Shown: positions 35,941-46,675, numbered from the stretch's first letter. The stretch: DNA of 64,000 bases from Aurantiacibacter aquimixticola (GCF_003605475.1 NZ_RAHX01000001.1:2046001-2110000); one strand, 5' to 3'. The notes: a model not told the origin generated them from the sequence alone. Numbers and translations are program-made.

Positions 35941-36771
35941 TCACAGGGTGAAGTCATCGCCCAGATACAGGCGGCGCACATTTTCGTCGGCGACCAGCTC
36001 CTGCGGGCTGCCCGCGAACAGCACCTGACCGCCATAGATGATGCAGGCCCGGTCCACGATATCGAGCGTTTCGCGGACATTATGATCGGTGATGAGCACT
36101 CCGATCCCGCGGCCCTTCAGGTCCTTCACCAGATCGCGAATGTCACTGATGGAAAGCGGATCGATCCCGGCAAATGGCTCGTCCAGCAGCATGATGGAAG
36201 GCTTGGCGGCCAGCGCGCGGGCGATTTCGCAGCGGCGGCGCTCGCCGCCCGAAAGCGCCATGGCCGGGCTGGTGCGAAGGCGGGTGAGGCCGAATTCGTC
36301 GAGCAGGCGTTCAAGCTCGCTGGCGCGGACCTGCTTGTCTGGCTCCACCATTTCCAGCACGCAGGAAATATTCTGTTCCACCGTCATGCCGCGAAAGATG
36401 CTGGTTTCCTGCGGCAGATAGCCGAGGCCGAGAATGGCGCGGCGATACATGGGCAGGCGCGTCACATCGACACCGTCCATCAGGATGCGGCCGCTATCGG
36501 GCTTCACCAGTCCCATGATAGAATAGAAGCAGGTCGTCTTGCCCGCGCCATTGGGGCCGAGCAGGCCGAGCACTTCGCCCTTGGCCACGCTTAGCGAGAT
36601 ATCGGACAGCACGCTGCGCTTGTCGTAGCTCTTGGCGATGGAGACGACTTCGAGCCCGCCTTCGGGCGGCAGTTCCGGCGCGGCGGAGGCCGGGGCCTGC
36701 GCAATGCTTTCGGCAAGGGCTTCCTCGTCCAGGAATTCCCCGCCCAATGCTTCGTTATCCTGCGCGCTCAT
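35941..36771 (-). CDS. lptB: LPS export ABC transporter ATPase
   Basis: A 276-residue ABC ATPase: Walker A GPNGAGKTT, Q-loop LGYLPQE, signature LSGGERRR, Walker B IMLLDEPFAG and switch His in TDHN. The rpoN neighbour identifies it as LptB, which powers transport of lipopolysaccharide or, in sphingolipid-containing members, perhaps other outer-leaflet lipids. An N-terminal extension of about 30 acidic residues is not part of the ABC core. Start at ATG 36771. Confidence 0.92.
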   Translation of the reverse strand: MSAQDNEALGGEFLDEEALAESIAQAPASAAPELPPEGGLEVVSIAKSYDKRSVLSDISLSVAKGEVLGLLGPNGAGKTTCFYSIMGLVKPDSGRILMDGVDVTRLPMYRRAILGLGYLPQETSIFRGMTVEQNISCVLEMVEPDKQVRASELERLLDEFGLTRLRTSPAMALSGGERRRCEIARALAAKPSIMLLDEPFAGIDPLSISDIRDLVKDLKGRGIGVLITDHNVRETLDIVDRACIIYGGQVLFAGSPQELVADENVRRLYLGDDFTL

Positions 36772-36925
36772 ATTCCCGGCTCTAGCACGCCGCGCGCGGC
36801 TTTGAAGGGTGTTTGGCAAGAAACCTGCATGGTCGGCCCGCCCTGTGCCTTTTCCGACCTTTCCCGTTCATCGGCTTGAAAGAATCGCGAGGCTCTGAAA
36901 TACCGATGTTCGGGATTGGAGAGGA

Positions 36926-37321
36926 ATGGCGATGACAGACGCTACTTCGCACCATCCGCATGCGCAAAAGCGCAGCGGTGCGCACGACACCACCGGCCTG
37001 GACTGGCGCAAGAAGGTGAGCGACCACGTCGCCTTCGCGCTGCTCGTCTATACCGGCCTGCACATCTTCTGGACGATGACCCAGCTGAAATCGGGCAATG
37101 GCTCCGTCATGCCCTATTTCGCGCTGATCGTACTGGTGGCGGCGATCATTCCCGCCTGCCGCTGGATCGAAAAGCGCTGGGAAGGGCTGACCGCTGCGGA
37201 TATCGGTGCTCCATCGCTGGCTCCGCTGTTCCGCCGCGAAATGGCGCTGCTGTGGCTCGCCGCCGTCGGCCTGCCCATCGCCCTGACCCTGGCGTTCAAG
37301 ACGCTGGCGTCCGTTTTCTGA
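36926..37321 (+). CDS. Hypothetical membrane protein
   Basis: A 131-residue protein with a His-rich polar N-terminus (TDATSHHPHAQKRSGAHD) and three hydrophobic segments (about 34-52, 64-80 and 104-126). I recognise no family. It lies 12 bases upstream of the MscS-like channel gene and is probably co-transcribed with it. Confidence 0.65.
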   Translation: MAMTDATSHHPHAQKRSGAHDTTGLDWRKKVSDHVAFALLVYTGLHIFWTMTQLKSGNGSVMPYFALIVLVAAIIPACRWIEKRWEGLTAADIGAPSLAPLFRREMALLWLAAVGLPIALTLAFKTLASVF

Positions 37322-37332
37322 AAGCTCTTTCC

Positions 37333-38739
37333 ATGACAATTCCGGCGCGCTGGCTCGCCCTTCTTCTGCTGGGCGTGGCGAGCGTGCCTGCCGCCGCGAC
37401 CATTCCCGGGCTCGACGCGCCTGCCGAAGAGCAGGCGGCGGACAATTCGCCCGAGCCCGGCTCCATCGATGTCGAGCAGACGAGCGGGCAGGACGAGCGC
37501 ATCGCCGTCCGCCTCGACGAGATTTTCGCCGCCGTCCCCAGCCTGGCCGAGGTGCGCGCGCGCGTGTCCGAAGGGGTGGTTACGCTGGAAGGTGTCGCGC
37601 CCGATCAGGCCGCCGTCGACCGCGCGGAGGCCATCGCCGCCGGTGTGGACGGCGTGGTGACTGTAGAGAACGGGATCGAGCGCGACGTTTCCATCGATGT
37701 TGGCGAGAGCATTGGCGGACTCGAGAGCCGGGTGAAGGATCTGCTGCGCGTGCTGCCGCTGGCAGGCTTCGCATTGCTGGTGGCGCTCCTGATCGGTGCG
37801 TTCGGCTATCTGCTCGCATCCTTCACCGGTTTCTGGCGTCGCGTCGCGCCCAACGGTTTCCTGGCCGAGCTGATGATTGGCGCGATCAAGGGCGTGTTCG
37901 TCATCATCGGCATCGTCATCGCCCTCGACATGATCGGGGCGGGCGCGCTGATGGGCGCGGTGCTGGGCGGCGCGGGCGTCATCGGCTTGGCGCTGGGTTT
38001 TGCCATGCGCGACACGGTGGAGAACTACGTCGCCTCGCTGATGCTGAGCCTGCGCCAGCCTTTCCGCGCCAACGATCATGTCATCATCGACACGCATGAA
38101 GGCCGCGTCATCCGCCTCACCAGTCGCGCCACGGTGCTGATGACGCTGGACGGCAACCACCTGCGTATTCCGAACTCGATGGTGTTTAAGGCGGTGATCC
38201 TGAACTTCACCCGCAACCCGCAGCGCCGCTTTGAGTTCGTGCTCGGCGTGGATGCGGATGACGATGCGGAGGCCGCGCGCAAGCTGGGCAAGAAAACGCT
38301 GGCGCAGATGCCCTTCGTGCTGGACGATCCCGCCCCCGAAGTCCGCATCACCGAGGTTGGCGACTCCAACGTGGTGCTGCAATTTCTCGGCTGGATCGAT
38401 CAGGGCGAGACCAACTGGTTCAAGGCCAAGACCCACGCGATCGCGCTGGCGAAAGAGGCGCTGGAGGATGCAGGCTTCGCCTTGCCCGAGCCGATCTATC
38501 GCCTCCGCTTCGACCAGCGCACCGCATCCCTGCCGTTCGAGAATGTGGGCGAGGTTAAGGGCGAGCGGGACGGCGCCCCAACCCCGACACCCGCGCCGTC
38601 ACCGAAGAAGCCGAAGCGCACCGCCGTCGAAGCCGATGTCTCCACCGACGACGAAATCGCCCGCATGGTCGAGAAAGAACGCGCGAGCGACGGGGAGCAG
38701 GAAAAGGACCTGCTCGATAGCGGTAGGCCGGTGGAGTGA
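37333..38739 (+). CDS. BON-domain mechanosensitive channel (MscS family)
   Basis: A 468-residue channel. After a signal peptide ending near AAAT, a BON domain (about 50-115, VRARVSEGVVTLEGVAPDQAAVDRAEAIAAGVDGV) precedes three membrane helices and the MscS core: GAGVIGLALGFAMRDTVENYVASLML with QPFRANDHVIID. Such channels release solutes under hypo-osmotic stress; the periplasmic BON domain may touch the envelope. The tail is Pro/Lys-rich and charged. Full length. Confidence 0.88.
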   Translation: MTIPARWLALLLLGVASVPAAATIPGLDAPAEEQAADNSPEPGSIDVEQTSGQDERIAVRLDEIFAAVPSLAEVRARVSEGVVTLEGVAPDQAAVDRAEAIAAGVDGVVTVENGIERDVSIDVGESIGGLESRVKDLLRVLPLAGFALLVALLIGAFGYLLASFTGFWRRVAPNGFLAELMIGAIKGVFVIIGIVIALDMIGAGALMGAVLGGAGVIGLALGFAMRDTVENYVASLMLSLRQPFRANDHVIIDTHEGRVIRLTSRATVLMTLDGNHLRIPNSMVFKAVILNFTRNPQRRFEFVLGVDADDDAEAARKLGKKTLAQMPFVLDDPAPEVRITEVGDSNVVLQFLGWIDQGETNWFKAKTHAIALAKEALEDAGFALPEPIYRLRFDQRTASLPFENVGEVKGERDGAPTPTPAPSPKKPKRTAVEADVSTDDEIARMVEKERASDGEQEKDLLDSGRPVE

Positions 38740-38756
38740 GGGCTGTTGTTTGCTTT

Positions 38757-39040
38757 CCGATCCGACCTCCGTCGGATCGTCCTCGCTAGACGCGCAGCAA
38801 GCTGCGCCCGCTGCGGGCGGGCGGGCAGTTGGCCTTTGGCCATCTCCGCCTTCGGCTCCGATTCCGCCCTTGCCTCGCTTTGCTCTGATCTCCGCAGAGC
38901 CTCTGCAAGCTAGCGCTGGGATCGGGGCGCGATCAGCGAACGACAGAGCGCGAACGCGCGACGGTAGGCGCCCCGCACCCCGGACTTGATCCGGGGGAAG
39001 GGAGCAGCGCCGAGGACGAAGCCGCGGAGGCGGCTTCGCA
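38757..39040. repeat. Multi-hairpin intergenic repeat, copy A
   Basis: A repeat of about 285 bp between convergent genes, sharing long near-identical blocks with 57105-57346. It holds a perfect 9-bp hairpin at its left end (38758-38779), GCGCAGC/GCTGCGC, CCCGC/GCGGG, the REP-like CCCCGGA/TCCGGGG (38978-38996) and a terminal 9-bp hairpin (39017-39038). Compared with copy B it carries an extra segment of about 40 bases after the CCCGC hairpin. Frames stay open on the minus strand, but codon content and the hairpins argue against a protein. Confidence 0.75.
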
Positions 39041-39043
39041 TAA

Positions 39044-39571
39044 CTAAGATTTCGCCCGCTCGATACTCTCCAGCACGATGCGCTTCGCCTCTGCCGCATC
39101 GCCCCAGTTCCCGATCCGCACCCACTTCTCGGCTTCCAGATCCTTGTAGTGGGTGAAGAAGTGCTCGATCTGCTGGAAGATGATGCTCGGCAGGTCCTTC
39201 GTCTCACCGACATCGGAATAATACGGGAAGGTCGTGTCCACCGGCACGCAGATCAGCTTCTCGTCCCCGCCATGCTCGTCTTCCAGGTTGAGCACGCCGA
39301 TGGGCCGCGCGCGCACCACGCAGCCGGCGATGAAGGGGGAACGGGCGATCACCAGCGCGTCCAGCGGGTCGCCATCGGGTGAAAGCGTGTGCGGGATGAA
39401 GCCGTAATTGCAGGGATAGCGCATCGGCGTGTGCAGGATGCGATCGACGAACAGCGCGCCCGACTGCTTGTCGAACTCGTACTTCACCGGCTCGCCGCCC
39501 GTTGGGACTTCGATGATGACGTTCAGGCTCTCCGGCGGATTGTCGCCCGTCGGGATATGTTCGATACGCAT
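39044..39571 (-). CDS. ppa: Inorganic pyrophosphatase
   Basis: A 175-residue soluble family I pyrophosphatase. Motifs: [39 protein letters not shown] with the DxDPxD metal signature, and FEHYKDLE-like [14 protein letters not shown]. It hydrolyses PPi to drive biosynthesis. The length is normal. Confidence 0.95.
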   Translation of the reverse strand: MRIEHIPTGDNPPESLNVIIEVPTGGEPVKYEFDKQSGALFVDRILHTPMRYPCNYGFIPHTLSPDGDPLDALVIARSPFIAGCVVRARPIGVLNLEDEHGGDEKLICVPVDTTFPYYSDVGETKDLPSIIFQQIEHFFTHYKDLEAEKWVRIGNWGDAAEAKRIVLESIERAKS

Positions 39572-39687
39572 GGGGTATTTCGTTCCCTTTTTGGAATCTG
39601 AAAGGCACCCCCTCCCAAAACTGCGGCGCGCCTAGCGTAGTCGCGCGGGCATTGCCAGTGCCGAGCGCGAACCTTACAGGCACCGCC

Positions 39688-40968
39688 ATGGCAAAGGGCA
39701 ACACACCGCAGGCGATCCGCGGCACGCAGGACATTTTCGGACCCGAGGCGGAGGCCTTCGCCTTCGTGGTCGAGACGTTCGAGCGGGTGCGAAAGCTCTA
39801 CCGCTTCCGCCGCGTCGAAATGCCGGTGTTCGAGCGGACCGAAGTGTTCAGCCGTGCGATCGGCGAGACGACCGATGTTGTCTCAAAAGAGATGTATTCC
39901 TTCGAGGATCGGGGTGGGGACTCGCTCACTCTGCGACCCGAATTCACCGCCGGGATCGCCCGCGCCTACCTCTCCAATGGCTGGCAGCAGCACGCGCCTT
40001 TGAAGGTGGCGACGCATGGCCCGCTGTTTCGCTACGAGCGCCCGCAAAAGGGCCGCTATCGCCAGTTCCACCAGATCGACGCCGAGATCATCGGTGCGGC
40101 GGAGCCGCAGGCCGATGTCGAGCTGCTGGCAATGGCCGACCAGGTGATCCGCGAGCTGGGCATCGAGGGCGTGACGCTGCACCTCAACACGCTCGGCGAT
40201 GGCGACAGCCGCGAGGCGTGGCGCGCGGCGCTGGTCGAGTATTTCGGGGCTGTTCGCGGGGAGTTGTCGGAGGACTCGCAGGAGCGGCTGGAGAAAAACC
40301 CGCTACGCATTCTGGACTCGAAAGACCTGCGTGATCGCAAATTCGTCGCCGATGCGCCGAAGATCGATGCTTTCCTGTCGGACGAGGCGAAGGCGTTTTT
40401 CGACGCGGTGACGAGCGGGCTGGATGCGGCAGGCGTGAAATGGGTGCGGGCGGAGAGCCTTGTGCGTGGGCTGGATTATTATCGGCACACGGCGTTCGAG
40501 TTCATCCCGGACGAAGGCTCGGCGGCGGCGGACGCGCTCGGTTCGCAGAGCACGATCCTTGGCGGGGGGCGCTACGATGGGCTGATGGAGTCGCTGGGTG
40601 GTGCGCCGACGCCTGCGGTTGGCTGGGCTGCGGGGATTGAGCGTCTGGCGATGTTGATGGGAGGCAAGAGCCTGATCGACCAGCCGGACTGCGTAGCGGT
40701 AGCCGACGACGATGAGGTCATACCAGCAATGTTGACTGCGGTGCAGGCTCTCAGGATGAGCGGTGTAAGCGTTCAGATCATTGCGACTGGATCGACAAAG
40801 AAACGCCGCGACAAAGCTGTGAAGATGGACCCGAAGGCCATCGCTACTTTTAGGACGCCATCAAATGGCTTAGCGCGCGGACCTGCGTGGGGCGTCAGTG
40901 GCGGCGATGTAGAATTGCATGACCGCATTGATGCAGTATTGAGCCGGATCACCTTCGGTTCTGCTTGA
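39688..40968 (+). CDS. hisS: Histidyl-tRNA synthetase with atypical C-terminal domain
   Basis: A 426-residue class II synthetase. [10 protein letters not shown] at the start, [12 protein letters not shown] (motif 2 region), [15 protein letters not shown] and [14 protein letters not shown] are the HisRS signatures. The last 95 residues, the anticodon-binding domain, look unusual: the typical MKKRMQRA-type and GDDE segments are replaced by [26 protein letters not shown], and the DNA from about 40690 is visibly less GC-rich than the rest of the gene. Catalytic residues appear intact. Its TGA overlaps the prfA start. Confidence 0.92.
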   Translation: MAKGNTPQAIRGTQDIFGPEAEAFAFVVETFERVRKLYRFRRVEMPVFERTEVFSRAIGETTDVVSKEMYSFEDRGGDSLTLRPEFTAGIARAYLSNGWQQHAPLKVATHGPLFRYERPQKGRYRQFHQIDAEIIGAAEPQADVELLAMADQVIRELGIEGVTLHLNTLGDGDSREAWRAALVEYFGAVRGELSEDSQERLEKNPLRILDSKDLRDRKFVADAPKIDAFLSDEAKAFFDAVTSGLDAAGVKWVRAESLVRGLDYYRHTAFEFIPDEGSAAADALGSQSTILGGGRYDGLMESLGGAPTPAVGWAAGIERLAMLMGGKSLIDQPDCVAVADDDEVIPAMLTAVQALRMSGVSVQIIATGSTKKRRDKAVKMDPKAIATFRTPSNGLARGPAWGVSGGDVELHDRIDAVLSRITFGSA

Positions 40969-42035
40969 TGACCATCCCCGCCGAACGTCTCCACCAGATC
41001 GCCAATCGCTTCGCCGAGCTCGAGGCGCGGATGGCGTCTGGGCAGTTGGAGGGCGAGGCCTTTGTCCAGGCGTCCCGCGACTATGCCGAGCTGGAGCCGG
41101 TGGCGAAGTCGGCGGCCGACGTGCAGGCCATGCGCGAGGAGATCGCAGGGCTGGAGGAGATGCTTGCCGATCCCGAAATGAAGGCGATGGCGGAGGAGGA
41201 GCTGGCGCAGCTTCGCAAGCGCCTGCCCGAGGCCGAGCGCGCGCTTGCGCTTGCCATGCTGCCGCGCGATGCGGCGGACCAGCGGCCCGCCATGCTCGAA
41301 ATCCGCGCGGGCACCGGCGGGGACGAGGCGGCGCTGTTCGCCGGCGATCTTTACCGCATGTATGAAAAGTTCGCTGCCGAGCAGGGCTGGAAAGTCGAGC
41401 CCGTCAGCATGAATGCGGCAGAGGTCGGCGGCTTCAAAGAAATCGTCGCCAACGTCACCGGGCAAGGCGTGTTCGCCAAGATGAAGTTCGAAAGCGGCGT
41501 TCACCGCGTGCAGCGTGTGCCTGTCACCGAAAGCGGTGGGCGCATCCACACCAGCGCGGCCACGGTGGCGGTGCTGCCCGAGCCTACCGAAGTCGACGTC
41601 TCCATCGACGACAACGACCTTCGCATCGACATCTATCGCTCCAGCGGCGCAGGCGGCCAGCATGTGAACACAACGGACAGCGCCGTGCGGATCACTCACG
41701 TGCCGACGGGCATCGTCGTCGCGATGCAGGACGAGCGCAGCCAGCACAAGAACCGCGACAAGGCGATGAAAGTGCTACGCGCGCGGCTCTACGAACAGCG
41801 GCGCGAGGAGGCCCATGGCGCGGAAGCGGAGGCGCGCAAGGCGATGGTCGGCAGCGGCGACCGCTCCGAACGCATCCGCACCTACAATTTCCCGCAAGGC
41901 CGCGTGACCGATCACCGCATCGGGCTGACGCTGCACAAGCTCGACGAAGTGCTTGCCGGCCCGGGGCTGGGTGAACTTACTTCCGCGCTGATCGCCGAGG
42001 ACGAAGCCAAGCGGTTGGCGGCGATGGAATCGTGA
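40968..42035 (+). CDS. prfA: Peptide chain release factor 1
   Basis: A 355-residue release factor for UAA/UAG. The GGQ catalytic loop is in [46 protein letters not shown] and the C-terminal [20 protein letters not shown] confirm RF1. It overlaps hisS by one base and prmC by four, giving a tight hisS-prfA-prmC operon; PrmC methylates this factor's GGQ glutamine. Confidence 0.96.
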   Translation: MTIPAERLHQIANRFAELEARMASGQLEGEAFVQASRDYAELEPVAKSAADVQAMREEIAGLEEMLADPEMKAMAEEELAQLRKRLPEAERALALAMLPRDAADQRPAMLEIRAGTGGDEAALFAGDLYRMYEKFAAEQGWKVEPVSMNAAEVGGFKEIVANVTGQGVFAKMKFESGVHRVQRVPVTESGGRIHTSAATVAVLPEPTEVDVSIDDNDLRIDIYRSSGAGGQHVNTTDSAVRITHVPTGIVVAMQDERSQHKNRDKAMKVLRARLYEQRREEAHGAEAEARKAMVGSGDRSERIRTYNFPQGRVTDHRIGLTLHKLDEVLAGPGLGELTSALIAEDEAKRLAAMES

Positions 42036-42856
42036 CGGTTGCCGAGGCGCTGCGCGCGGCGGCGGCGCGCCTGGCCACCACTTCCGACACTGCGCGGCTC
42101 GATGCGGAATTGCTGATGGCGCATGCGCTCGGCGTATCGCGGTCCGACATGCTGCTGCGGCATCCCGCTGACTCCGTGCCCGAGGCATTTGCCCCGCTGA
42201 TCATGCGTCGCGCCGCGCATGAACCGATCGCGCACATCATCGGCCATCAGGAGTTTTACGGTCGCGAATTTATCGTGACGCCGGATGTCCTCATCCCCCG
42301 CGCCGACAGCGAAAGCGTGGTCGAGGCGGCGCTGGCAGCAGCCCCGCGAGCGCAGCGCGTGCTCGATCTCGGCACGGGGTCGGGCGCGCTGATGCTCACC
42401 CTGCTTGCCGAAATGCCGATGACCACAGGCGTCGGCGTCGAACGCTCGGGCAAGGCGCGCGTCGTGGCGCAGAACAACGCCGCCTCGCTCGGCCTGGCGG
42501 GCCGGGCGGAAATCCGCGCCGGAGACTGGACGGCGCGGGGCTGGGCGGATGATCTCGGCACCTTCGACCTCGTCATCGCCAATCCGCCCTATGTCGAGAC
42601 AGGAGCCGATCTCGCGCCCGATGTGCGCGATTTCGAGCCTGCCGAGGCGCTGTTCGCCGGGGCGGAGGGGCTGGACGATTACCGCATTATCGCACCGCAA
42701 TTGCCCGGTCTGTTGACAGATCAGGGGATAGCCGTGCTCGAAATCGGCGCATCGCAAGGCGATGCCGTCACGAAAATCGCTGAAGATCAGGGCTTTGCGA
42801 CCCAAATCGTTAAGGATCTTGCTGGACGCGACCGCGCGGTCGTGTTGCGACATTAA
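42032..42856 (+). CDS. prmC: Release factor glutamine methyltransferase
   Basis: A 274-residue SAM enzyme that methylates the GGQ glutamine of release factors. It has the N-terminal helical domain, the SAM loop [13 protein letters not shown], and the NPPY motif in [10 protein letters not shown] that holds the target amide. The start is GTG overlapping the prfA stop by 4 bases. The partner gene prfA lies immediately upstream. Confidence 0.95.
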   Translation: MTVAEALRAAAARLATTSDTARLDAELLMAHALGVSRSDMLLRHPADSVPEAFAPLIMRRAAHEPIAHIIGHQEFYGREFIVTPDVLIPRADSESVVEAALAAAPRAQRVLDLGTGSGALMLTLLAEMPMTTGVGVERSGKARVVAQNNAASLGLAGRAEIRAGDWTARGWADDLGTFDLVIANPPYVETGADLAPDVRDFEPAEALFAGAEGLDDYRIIAPQLPGLLTDQGIAVLEIGASQGDAVTKIAEDQGFATQIVKDLAGRDRAVVLRH

Positions 42857-42899
42857 GGCTTGGCAAAGGCGAATCGAGTAGCTACCTCTGAATGCAGGC

Positions 42900-42966
42900 C
42901 CCGGTTGCGGAGGAACGCCCGGGTCCACCACTCCTACATTTGCCTGGCAGGAGGCGGCTCGCCGCC
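42900..42966 (+). other. Structured leader ahead of the DUF4167 gene
   Basis: Two hairpins precede the gene. One (42900-42923) pairs CCCGG with CCGGG and GCG with CGC, with GAGGAA in the loop. The other (42953-42966) is GGCGGC-TC-GCCGCC. A GGA exposed in a loop is the kind of site CsrA-type proteins bind. It could equally be an unrelated transcript end; no U-tract is seen. Confidence 0.35.
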
Positions 42967-43085
42967 CCCGCAATACGCAGATGCTGGAAGAGAAGCATTC
43001 GCATGAAGCGGTGCTTTCGATGAGGGGTCATGGATCGCGAAGCGCCATCAACGGCGTGCGATCGAAGCAAGGAAGCGAAGTTCCT

Positions 43086-43769
43086 TTGAACAGCAATCGA
43101 AACAACAATCGTCGCCGTGGTGGTGGTCGCAACAACAATCGTGGCGGCGGCAATCCGATGCAGAACAACCGGATCGACAGCCGGGCCCGTGGCAATGCGC
43201 CGCAGATGCTCGACAAGTACAAGAAGCTGGCGCACGAAGCCCAGCTGAACGACGACCGGGTGCAGACCGAATACTACCTGCAATTCGCCGATCACTATTT
43301 CCGCGTTCTCGCCGATGCGAAGGCGCAGAAGGAAGAGGCGCAGGCCAAGCGCGCCGCCGAACGCGGCGATCAGTCGGACGACAGTTCCGGTGACGATGAA
43401 GACGACAATCGCGGGCAGGACGGGCGCGGTCAGGATGGGCGCGGCCGCCAGCCGCGCCGGAATACGCGCCAGCGCCGGGATGAACCGCAGATCGCCGAAG
43501 GGGCCGAGGGCGAGAGCGGCGACCAGCAGGACGAGGACAATCCCTTCACCCGCGATGCGCCCAAGCCGAAAGCTGCGCGCAAGCCGCGCAAGAAGAGCGG
43601 CCCGTCCGACGCGGTGGAAAACGACGGCAGCCTCGATCCCGACATGCTTCCGCCTGCCATCGCGCGCGCCAATGATGGCGATGACGATGGCGAAAAGAAG
43701 CCGGCGAAGCCCCGCGCCCGTCGCCGCCCGAAGGATGACGGTGAAGAGGCGCTCGAAGCCGTCGGCTGA
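43086..43769 (+). CDS. DUF4167 domain RNA-binding-like protein
   Basis: About 227 residues. The N-terminus is an Asn/Arg/Gly-rich stretch (NRNNNRRRGGGRNNN), then the conserved core ARGNAPQMLDKYKKLAHEAQLNDDRVQTEYYLQFADHYFRVLAD, then a long disordered Asp/Arg/Lys-rich tail. DUF4167 is an alphaproteobacterial family of unknown, presumably nucleic-acid-related, function. TTG 43086 is chosen because GGAAG lies about 11 bases ahead and the family starts at this position; ATGs further up (42981, 43020) add unrelated residues. Confidence 0.82.
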   Translation: MNSNRNNNRRRGGGRNNNRGGGNPMQNNRIDSRARGNAPQMLDKYKKLAHEAQLNDDRVQTEYYLQFADHYFRVLADAKAQKEEAQAKRAAERGDQSDDSSGDDEDDNRGQDGRGQDGRGRQPRRNTRQRRDEPQIAEGAEGESGDQQDEDNPFTRDAPKPKAARKPRKKSGPSDAVENDGSLDPDMLPPAIARANDGDDDGEKKPAKPRARRRPKDDGEEALEAVG

Positions 43770-43817
43770 GCAACGGACACGGGATTGCAGGGCATGGCGC
43801 GCGGCGGAGCATCCACG

Positions 43818-45419
43818 ATGTCTGACACGCGCGATCTGCCGATAATCGATACCACGCCGGGCAAGCCATGGCTCTGGGCGCTCGCGCTCGGCCTGCTTTC
43901 CGCCACCGGCTTCGAACCGCTCGGGCTGTGGCCCGTGGCGCTGCTCGCCGCCGGTCTGTTCGTCGTGCTTGCCGCGAGAGCGCCGAGCTGGAAACGCGCC
44001 GCCTGGCTCGGCTGGCTATTCGGCTGGGCGCATTTCACGCTCGCCAATTACTGGATTGCGACGGCTTTCACCTATCAGGCGGAAATGCCTGCCGTGCTCG
44101 GCTGGATCGCCGTGCCGCTGCTCGCCATCTATCTCGCGGTCTACCCGGCGCTCGCGTCGTTGGGGGCGCGCTTGGTTGTTCGGAAGGGAGCCGACTGGGC
44201 CTTCGCACTGGTTTTCGCAGGAGCCTTCGTCGTTACCGAATGGATGCGCGGCTGGGTCTTCACCGGCTACGCATGGAATCCCTTCGCAATGACGCTGCTC
44301 GGCCCTTTCGACCGGCCGGGCCTCGCCGCGCTTTCGCCCTTGCTCGGCACTTACGCGCTGTCGGGTCTCGCCATCCTCCTCGGCAGCGCAATCGCTTTGC
44401 TGGCGATGGAGCGGCGCTGGCGCGTAGGCGTGCTTGTCGCCGTGCTGATCGCCGCGGGGATGTACTGGCCCGGCACCGCACCGCGCGAGGGCGAGATCGC
44501 GGTCACGCTGGTGCAGCCCGACATCTTCCAGGAAACACTCAACGACCCTCGCGAATTCGCGAACAACTACCAGAAGCTCGCGCGCCTGTCCCCGCGCGTG
44601 CCGGCGAATGGCGATGGGCCGCGCCTTGTCCTGTGGCCCGAAAGCGGCATGGTCTTCTATCTGCGCGATGGCTATCCGCAGCGCTATTACGACCGCACGA
44701 CGGCGATGGGCAGCCCCGATTTCGCGCGCCGCCTGCTCGGCGCGACGGTCGGCGAGGACAGCGTCCTGCTGACCGGCGCGGTGGACCTCGAAGTGGGCGC
44801 TGACGAAACCGGCCTGGTCCGCGCTCTTGGCGCACGAAATTCGGTGACGGCGCTTGCCGCCGATGGAGAAATCCTCGGTGGATACTCCAAGGCCGAGCTC
44901 GTGCCCTATGGCGAGTATCTGCCGATGCGCGGCTTGCTCGAACCCCTCGGTCTTTCGCGGCTGGTGGCCGGAAGCATCGATTTCTGGCCCGGCCCTGGTC
45001 CGCAGACGCTCGATCTCGGCGCGCAAGGCAAGGTGAGCGTGCAGATCTGTTACGAGATCATTTTTGCCGGCCAGGTCACCGACCGCGGCGCGCGGCCTGA
45101 CTATATCTTCAATCCCTCCAATGAGGACTGGTTCGACGCTTCGGCCAAGCCGCAATTCCTCGCCCAGTCGCGTATGCGCGCTATCGAGGAAGGCCTGCCG
45201 GTCCTGCGCGCTACCACCACCGGGATCAGCGCGGTGATCGATGCGCGCGGCGTAGTTCGAGAATATCTCGCCGATCACGTTCCGGGCCGCATCGATACCC
45301 GCATTCCGCCCGCCGCTTCGCCTACCCTGTTCGCGCAGCTGGGCAATATCCTGTCCCTGATCTGGGCGGCGCTGTTCGCCATCGCCGGTGTCGTTGCCAT
45401 GCGCCGCGCCGAGCGTTAG
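43818..45419 (+). CDS. lnt: Apolipoprotein N-acyltransferase
   Basis: A 533-residue membrane enzyme adding the third acyl chain to lipoproteins. Six or so N-terminal membrane helices are followed by a periplasmic nitrilase-like domain with the Glu in LWPESG, the Lys in [14 protein letters not shown] and the Cys in VQICYEIIF, the catalytic triad. One C-terminal helix closes it. ATG 43818 is the probable start; an earlier ATG at 43785 exists. Confidence 0.92.
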   Translation: MSDTRDLPIIDTTPGKPWLWALALGLLSATGFEPLGLWPVALLAAGLFVVLAARAPSWKRAAWLGWLFGWAHFTLANYWIATAFTYQAEMPAVLGWIAVPLLAIYLAVYPALASLGARLVVRKGADWAFALVFAGAFVVTEWMRGWVFTGYAWNPFAMTLLGPFDRPGLAALSPLLGTYALSGLAILLGSAIALLAMERRWRVGVLVAVLIAAGMYWPGTAPREGEIAVTLVQPDIFQETLNDPREFANNYQKLARLSPRVPANGDGPRLVLWPESGMVFYLRDGYPQRYYDRTTAMGSPDFARRLLGATVGEDSVLLTGAVDLEVGADETGLVRALGARNSVTALAADGEILGGYSKAELVPYGEYLPMRGLLEPLGLSRLVAGSIDFWPGPGPQTLDLGAQGKVSVQICYEIIFAGQVTDRGARPDYIFNPSNEDWFDASAKPQFLAQSRMRAIEEGLPVLRATTTGISAVIDARGVVREYLADHVPGRIDTRIPPAASPTLFAQLGNILSLIWAALFAIAGVVAMRRAER

Positions 45420-45466
45420 GGCCGCCCTTCGTTTTCAAAGAGTTTCACGAGAAGGCAATCTCTAAC

Positions 45467-46675
45467 ATGCGCCAATTCTACCTGTTCACGTCAGAAAGCG
45501 TTTCCGAGGGGCACCCGGACAAGGTTTCCGATCAGATTTCCGATGCCGTGGTCGACATGATGCTGCGCAAGGATCCAGAAGCGCGCGTCGCCTGCGAAAC
45601 GCTCACCGCCACGCAGCGCGTGGTTCTGGCGGGCGAGATCCGCTGCAAGGGCGTGTACGAGGACGGCAAATGGGCCGACGGTGCGCTTGCGGAGATCGAG
45701 CGCACCGCGCGCGAAGTGGTGAAGGACATCGGCTACGCGCAGGACGGCTTTCATTGGGAAACGCTGATTTTCGAGAACCACCTGCACGGCCAGAGCCCGC
45801 ATATCGCGCAGGGCGTCGATGCCAGCGGCAACAAGGACGAAGGCGCGGGCGATCAGGGCATCATGTTCGGCTTTGCCTGCGACGAGACGCCCGACCTGAT
45901 GCCGGCGACGCTGGATTACAGCCACAAGATCCTCGAACGCATGGCCGCCGACCGCAAGAGCGGCGCGGCGCCTTTCCTCGAGCCCGACAGCAAGAGCCAG
46001 GTCACGCTGCGCTACGAGAACGGCAAGCCGGTCGCCTGCACGGCGGTGGTCGTCTCGACCCAGCATGCCGAGGGCTATGACGAGGGTGAGAAGGAAGCCG
46101 AACTGCACGCCTATGTGAAAGGCGTGGTGGGCGACATTCTTCCGGCTGGCTTCATCTCGGACGAGACCGTCTGGCACATCAACCCGACCGGCAGCTTCGT
46201 GATCGGCGGGCCGGATGGCGATGCCGGGCTGACGGGCCGCAAGATCATCGTCGACACCTATGGCGGCGCATCGCCGCATGGTGGCGGCGCTTTCAGCGGC
46301 AAGGATCCGACCAAGGTGGATCGCAGCGCGGCCTATATCACGCGATATCTTGCCAAGAACATCGTCGCGGCTGGTCTCGCCACACGCTGCACGATCCAGC
46401 TTGCCTACGCCATCGGCGTATCGAAGCCGCTGTCGCTCTATGTCGATACGCACGGCACGGGCGGCGGCGACGATGCGAGGCTGGAGGATGCGATCCGCTC
46501 GATCGAGAAGCTGGGCGGACTTACTCCGCGCGGCATTCGCACGCATCTGGGCCTCAACAAGCCGATCTATCGCAAGAGCGCGGCATACGGCCATTTTGGC
46601 CGAAAGGCGGAAGGCGACCACTTCCCGTGGGAGCGGACGGACCTCGTCGATGACTTGAAGGCGGCACTCGGCTGA
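45467..46675 (+). CDS. metK: S-adenosylmethionine synthase
   Basis: A 402-residue enzyme making SAM from methionine and ATP. Signatures: [41 protein letters not shown] and [19 protein letters not shown]. The 47-base gap upstream is too short for the known large SAM riboswitches, and I see no convincing SAM-II or SAM/SAH fold in it. Confidence 0.97.
   Translation: MRQFYLFTSESVSEGHPDKVSDQISDAVVDMMLRKDPEARVACETLTATQRVVLAGEIRCKGVYEDGKWADGALAEIERTAREVVKDIGYAQDGFHWETLIFENHLHGQSPHIAQGVDASGNKDEGAGDQGIMFGFACDETPDLMPATLDYSHKILERMAADRKSGAAPFLEPDSKSQVTLRYENGKPVACTAVVVSTQHAEGYDEGEKEAELHAYVKGVVGDILPAGFISDETVWHINPTGSFVIGGPDGDAGLTGRKIIVDTYGGASPHGGGAFSGKDPTKVDRSAAYITRYLAKNIVAAGLATRCTIQLAYAIGVSKPLSLYVDTHGTGGGDDARLEDAIRSIEKLGGLTPRGIRTHLGLNKPIYRKSAAYGHFGRKAEGDHFPWERTDLVDDLKAALG

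Noticed and set aside
38599..39213. Proteins on the minus strand across the multi-hairpin repeats (also at 57087-57347)
   Set aside because: The two copies differ by indels and hairpin changes that do not respect codons, and composition is dominated by palindromes; no ribosome site is seen.
42900..42966. Fragment of RNase P RNA
   Set aside because: A GAGGAA...CCCGGGTCC stretch recalls the start of RNase P RNA, but the spacer is only about 230 bases and the remaining conserved core is absent.
45420..45466. SAM riboswitch ahead of metK
   Set aside because: The gap is 47 bases and I could not fold it into a SAM-II or SAM/SAH consensus; only a weak AGAG/CTCT pairing is present.
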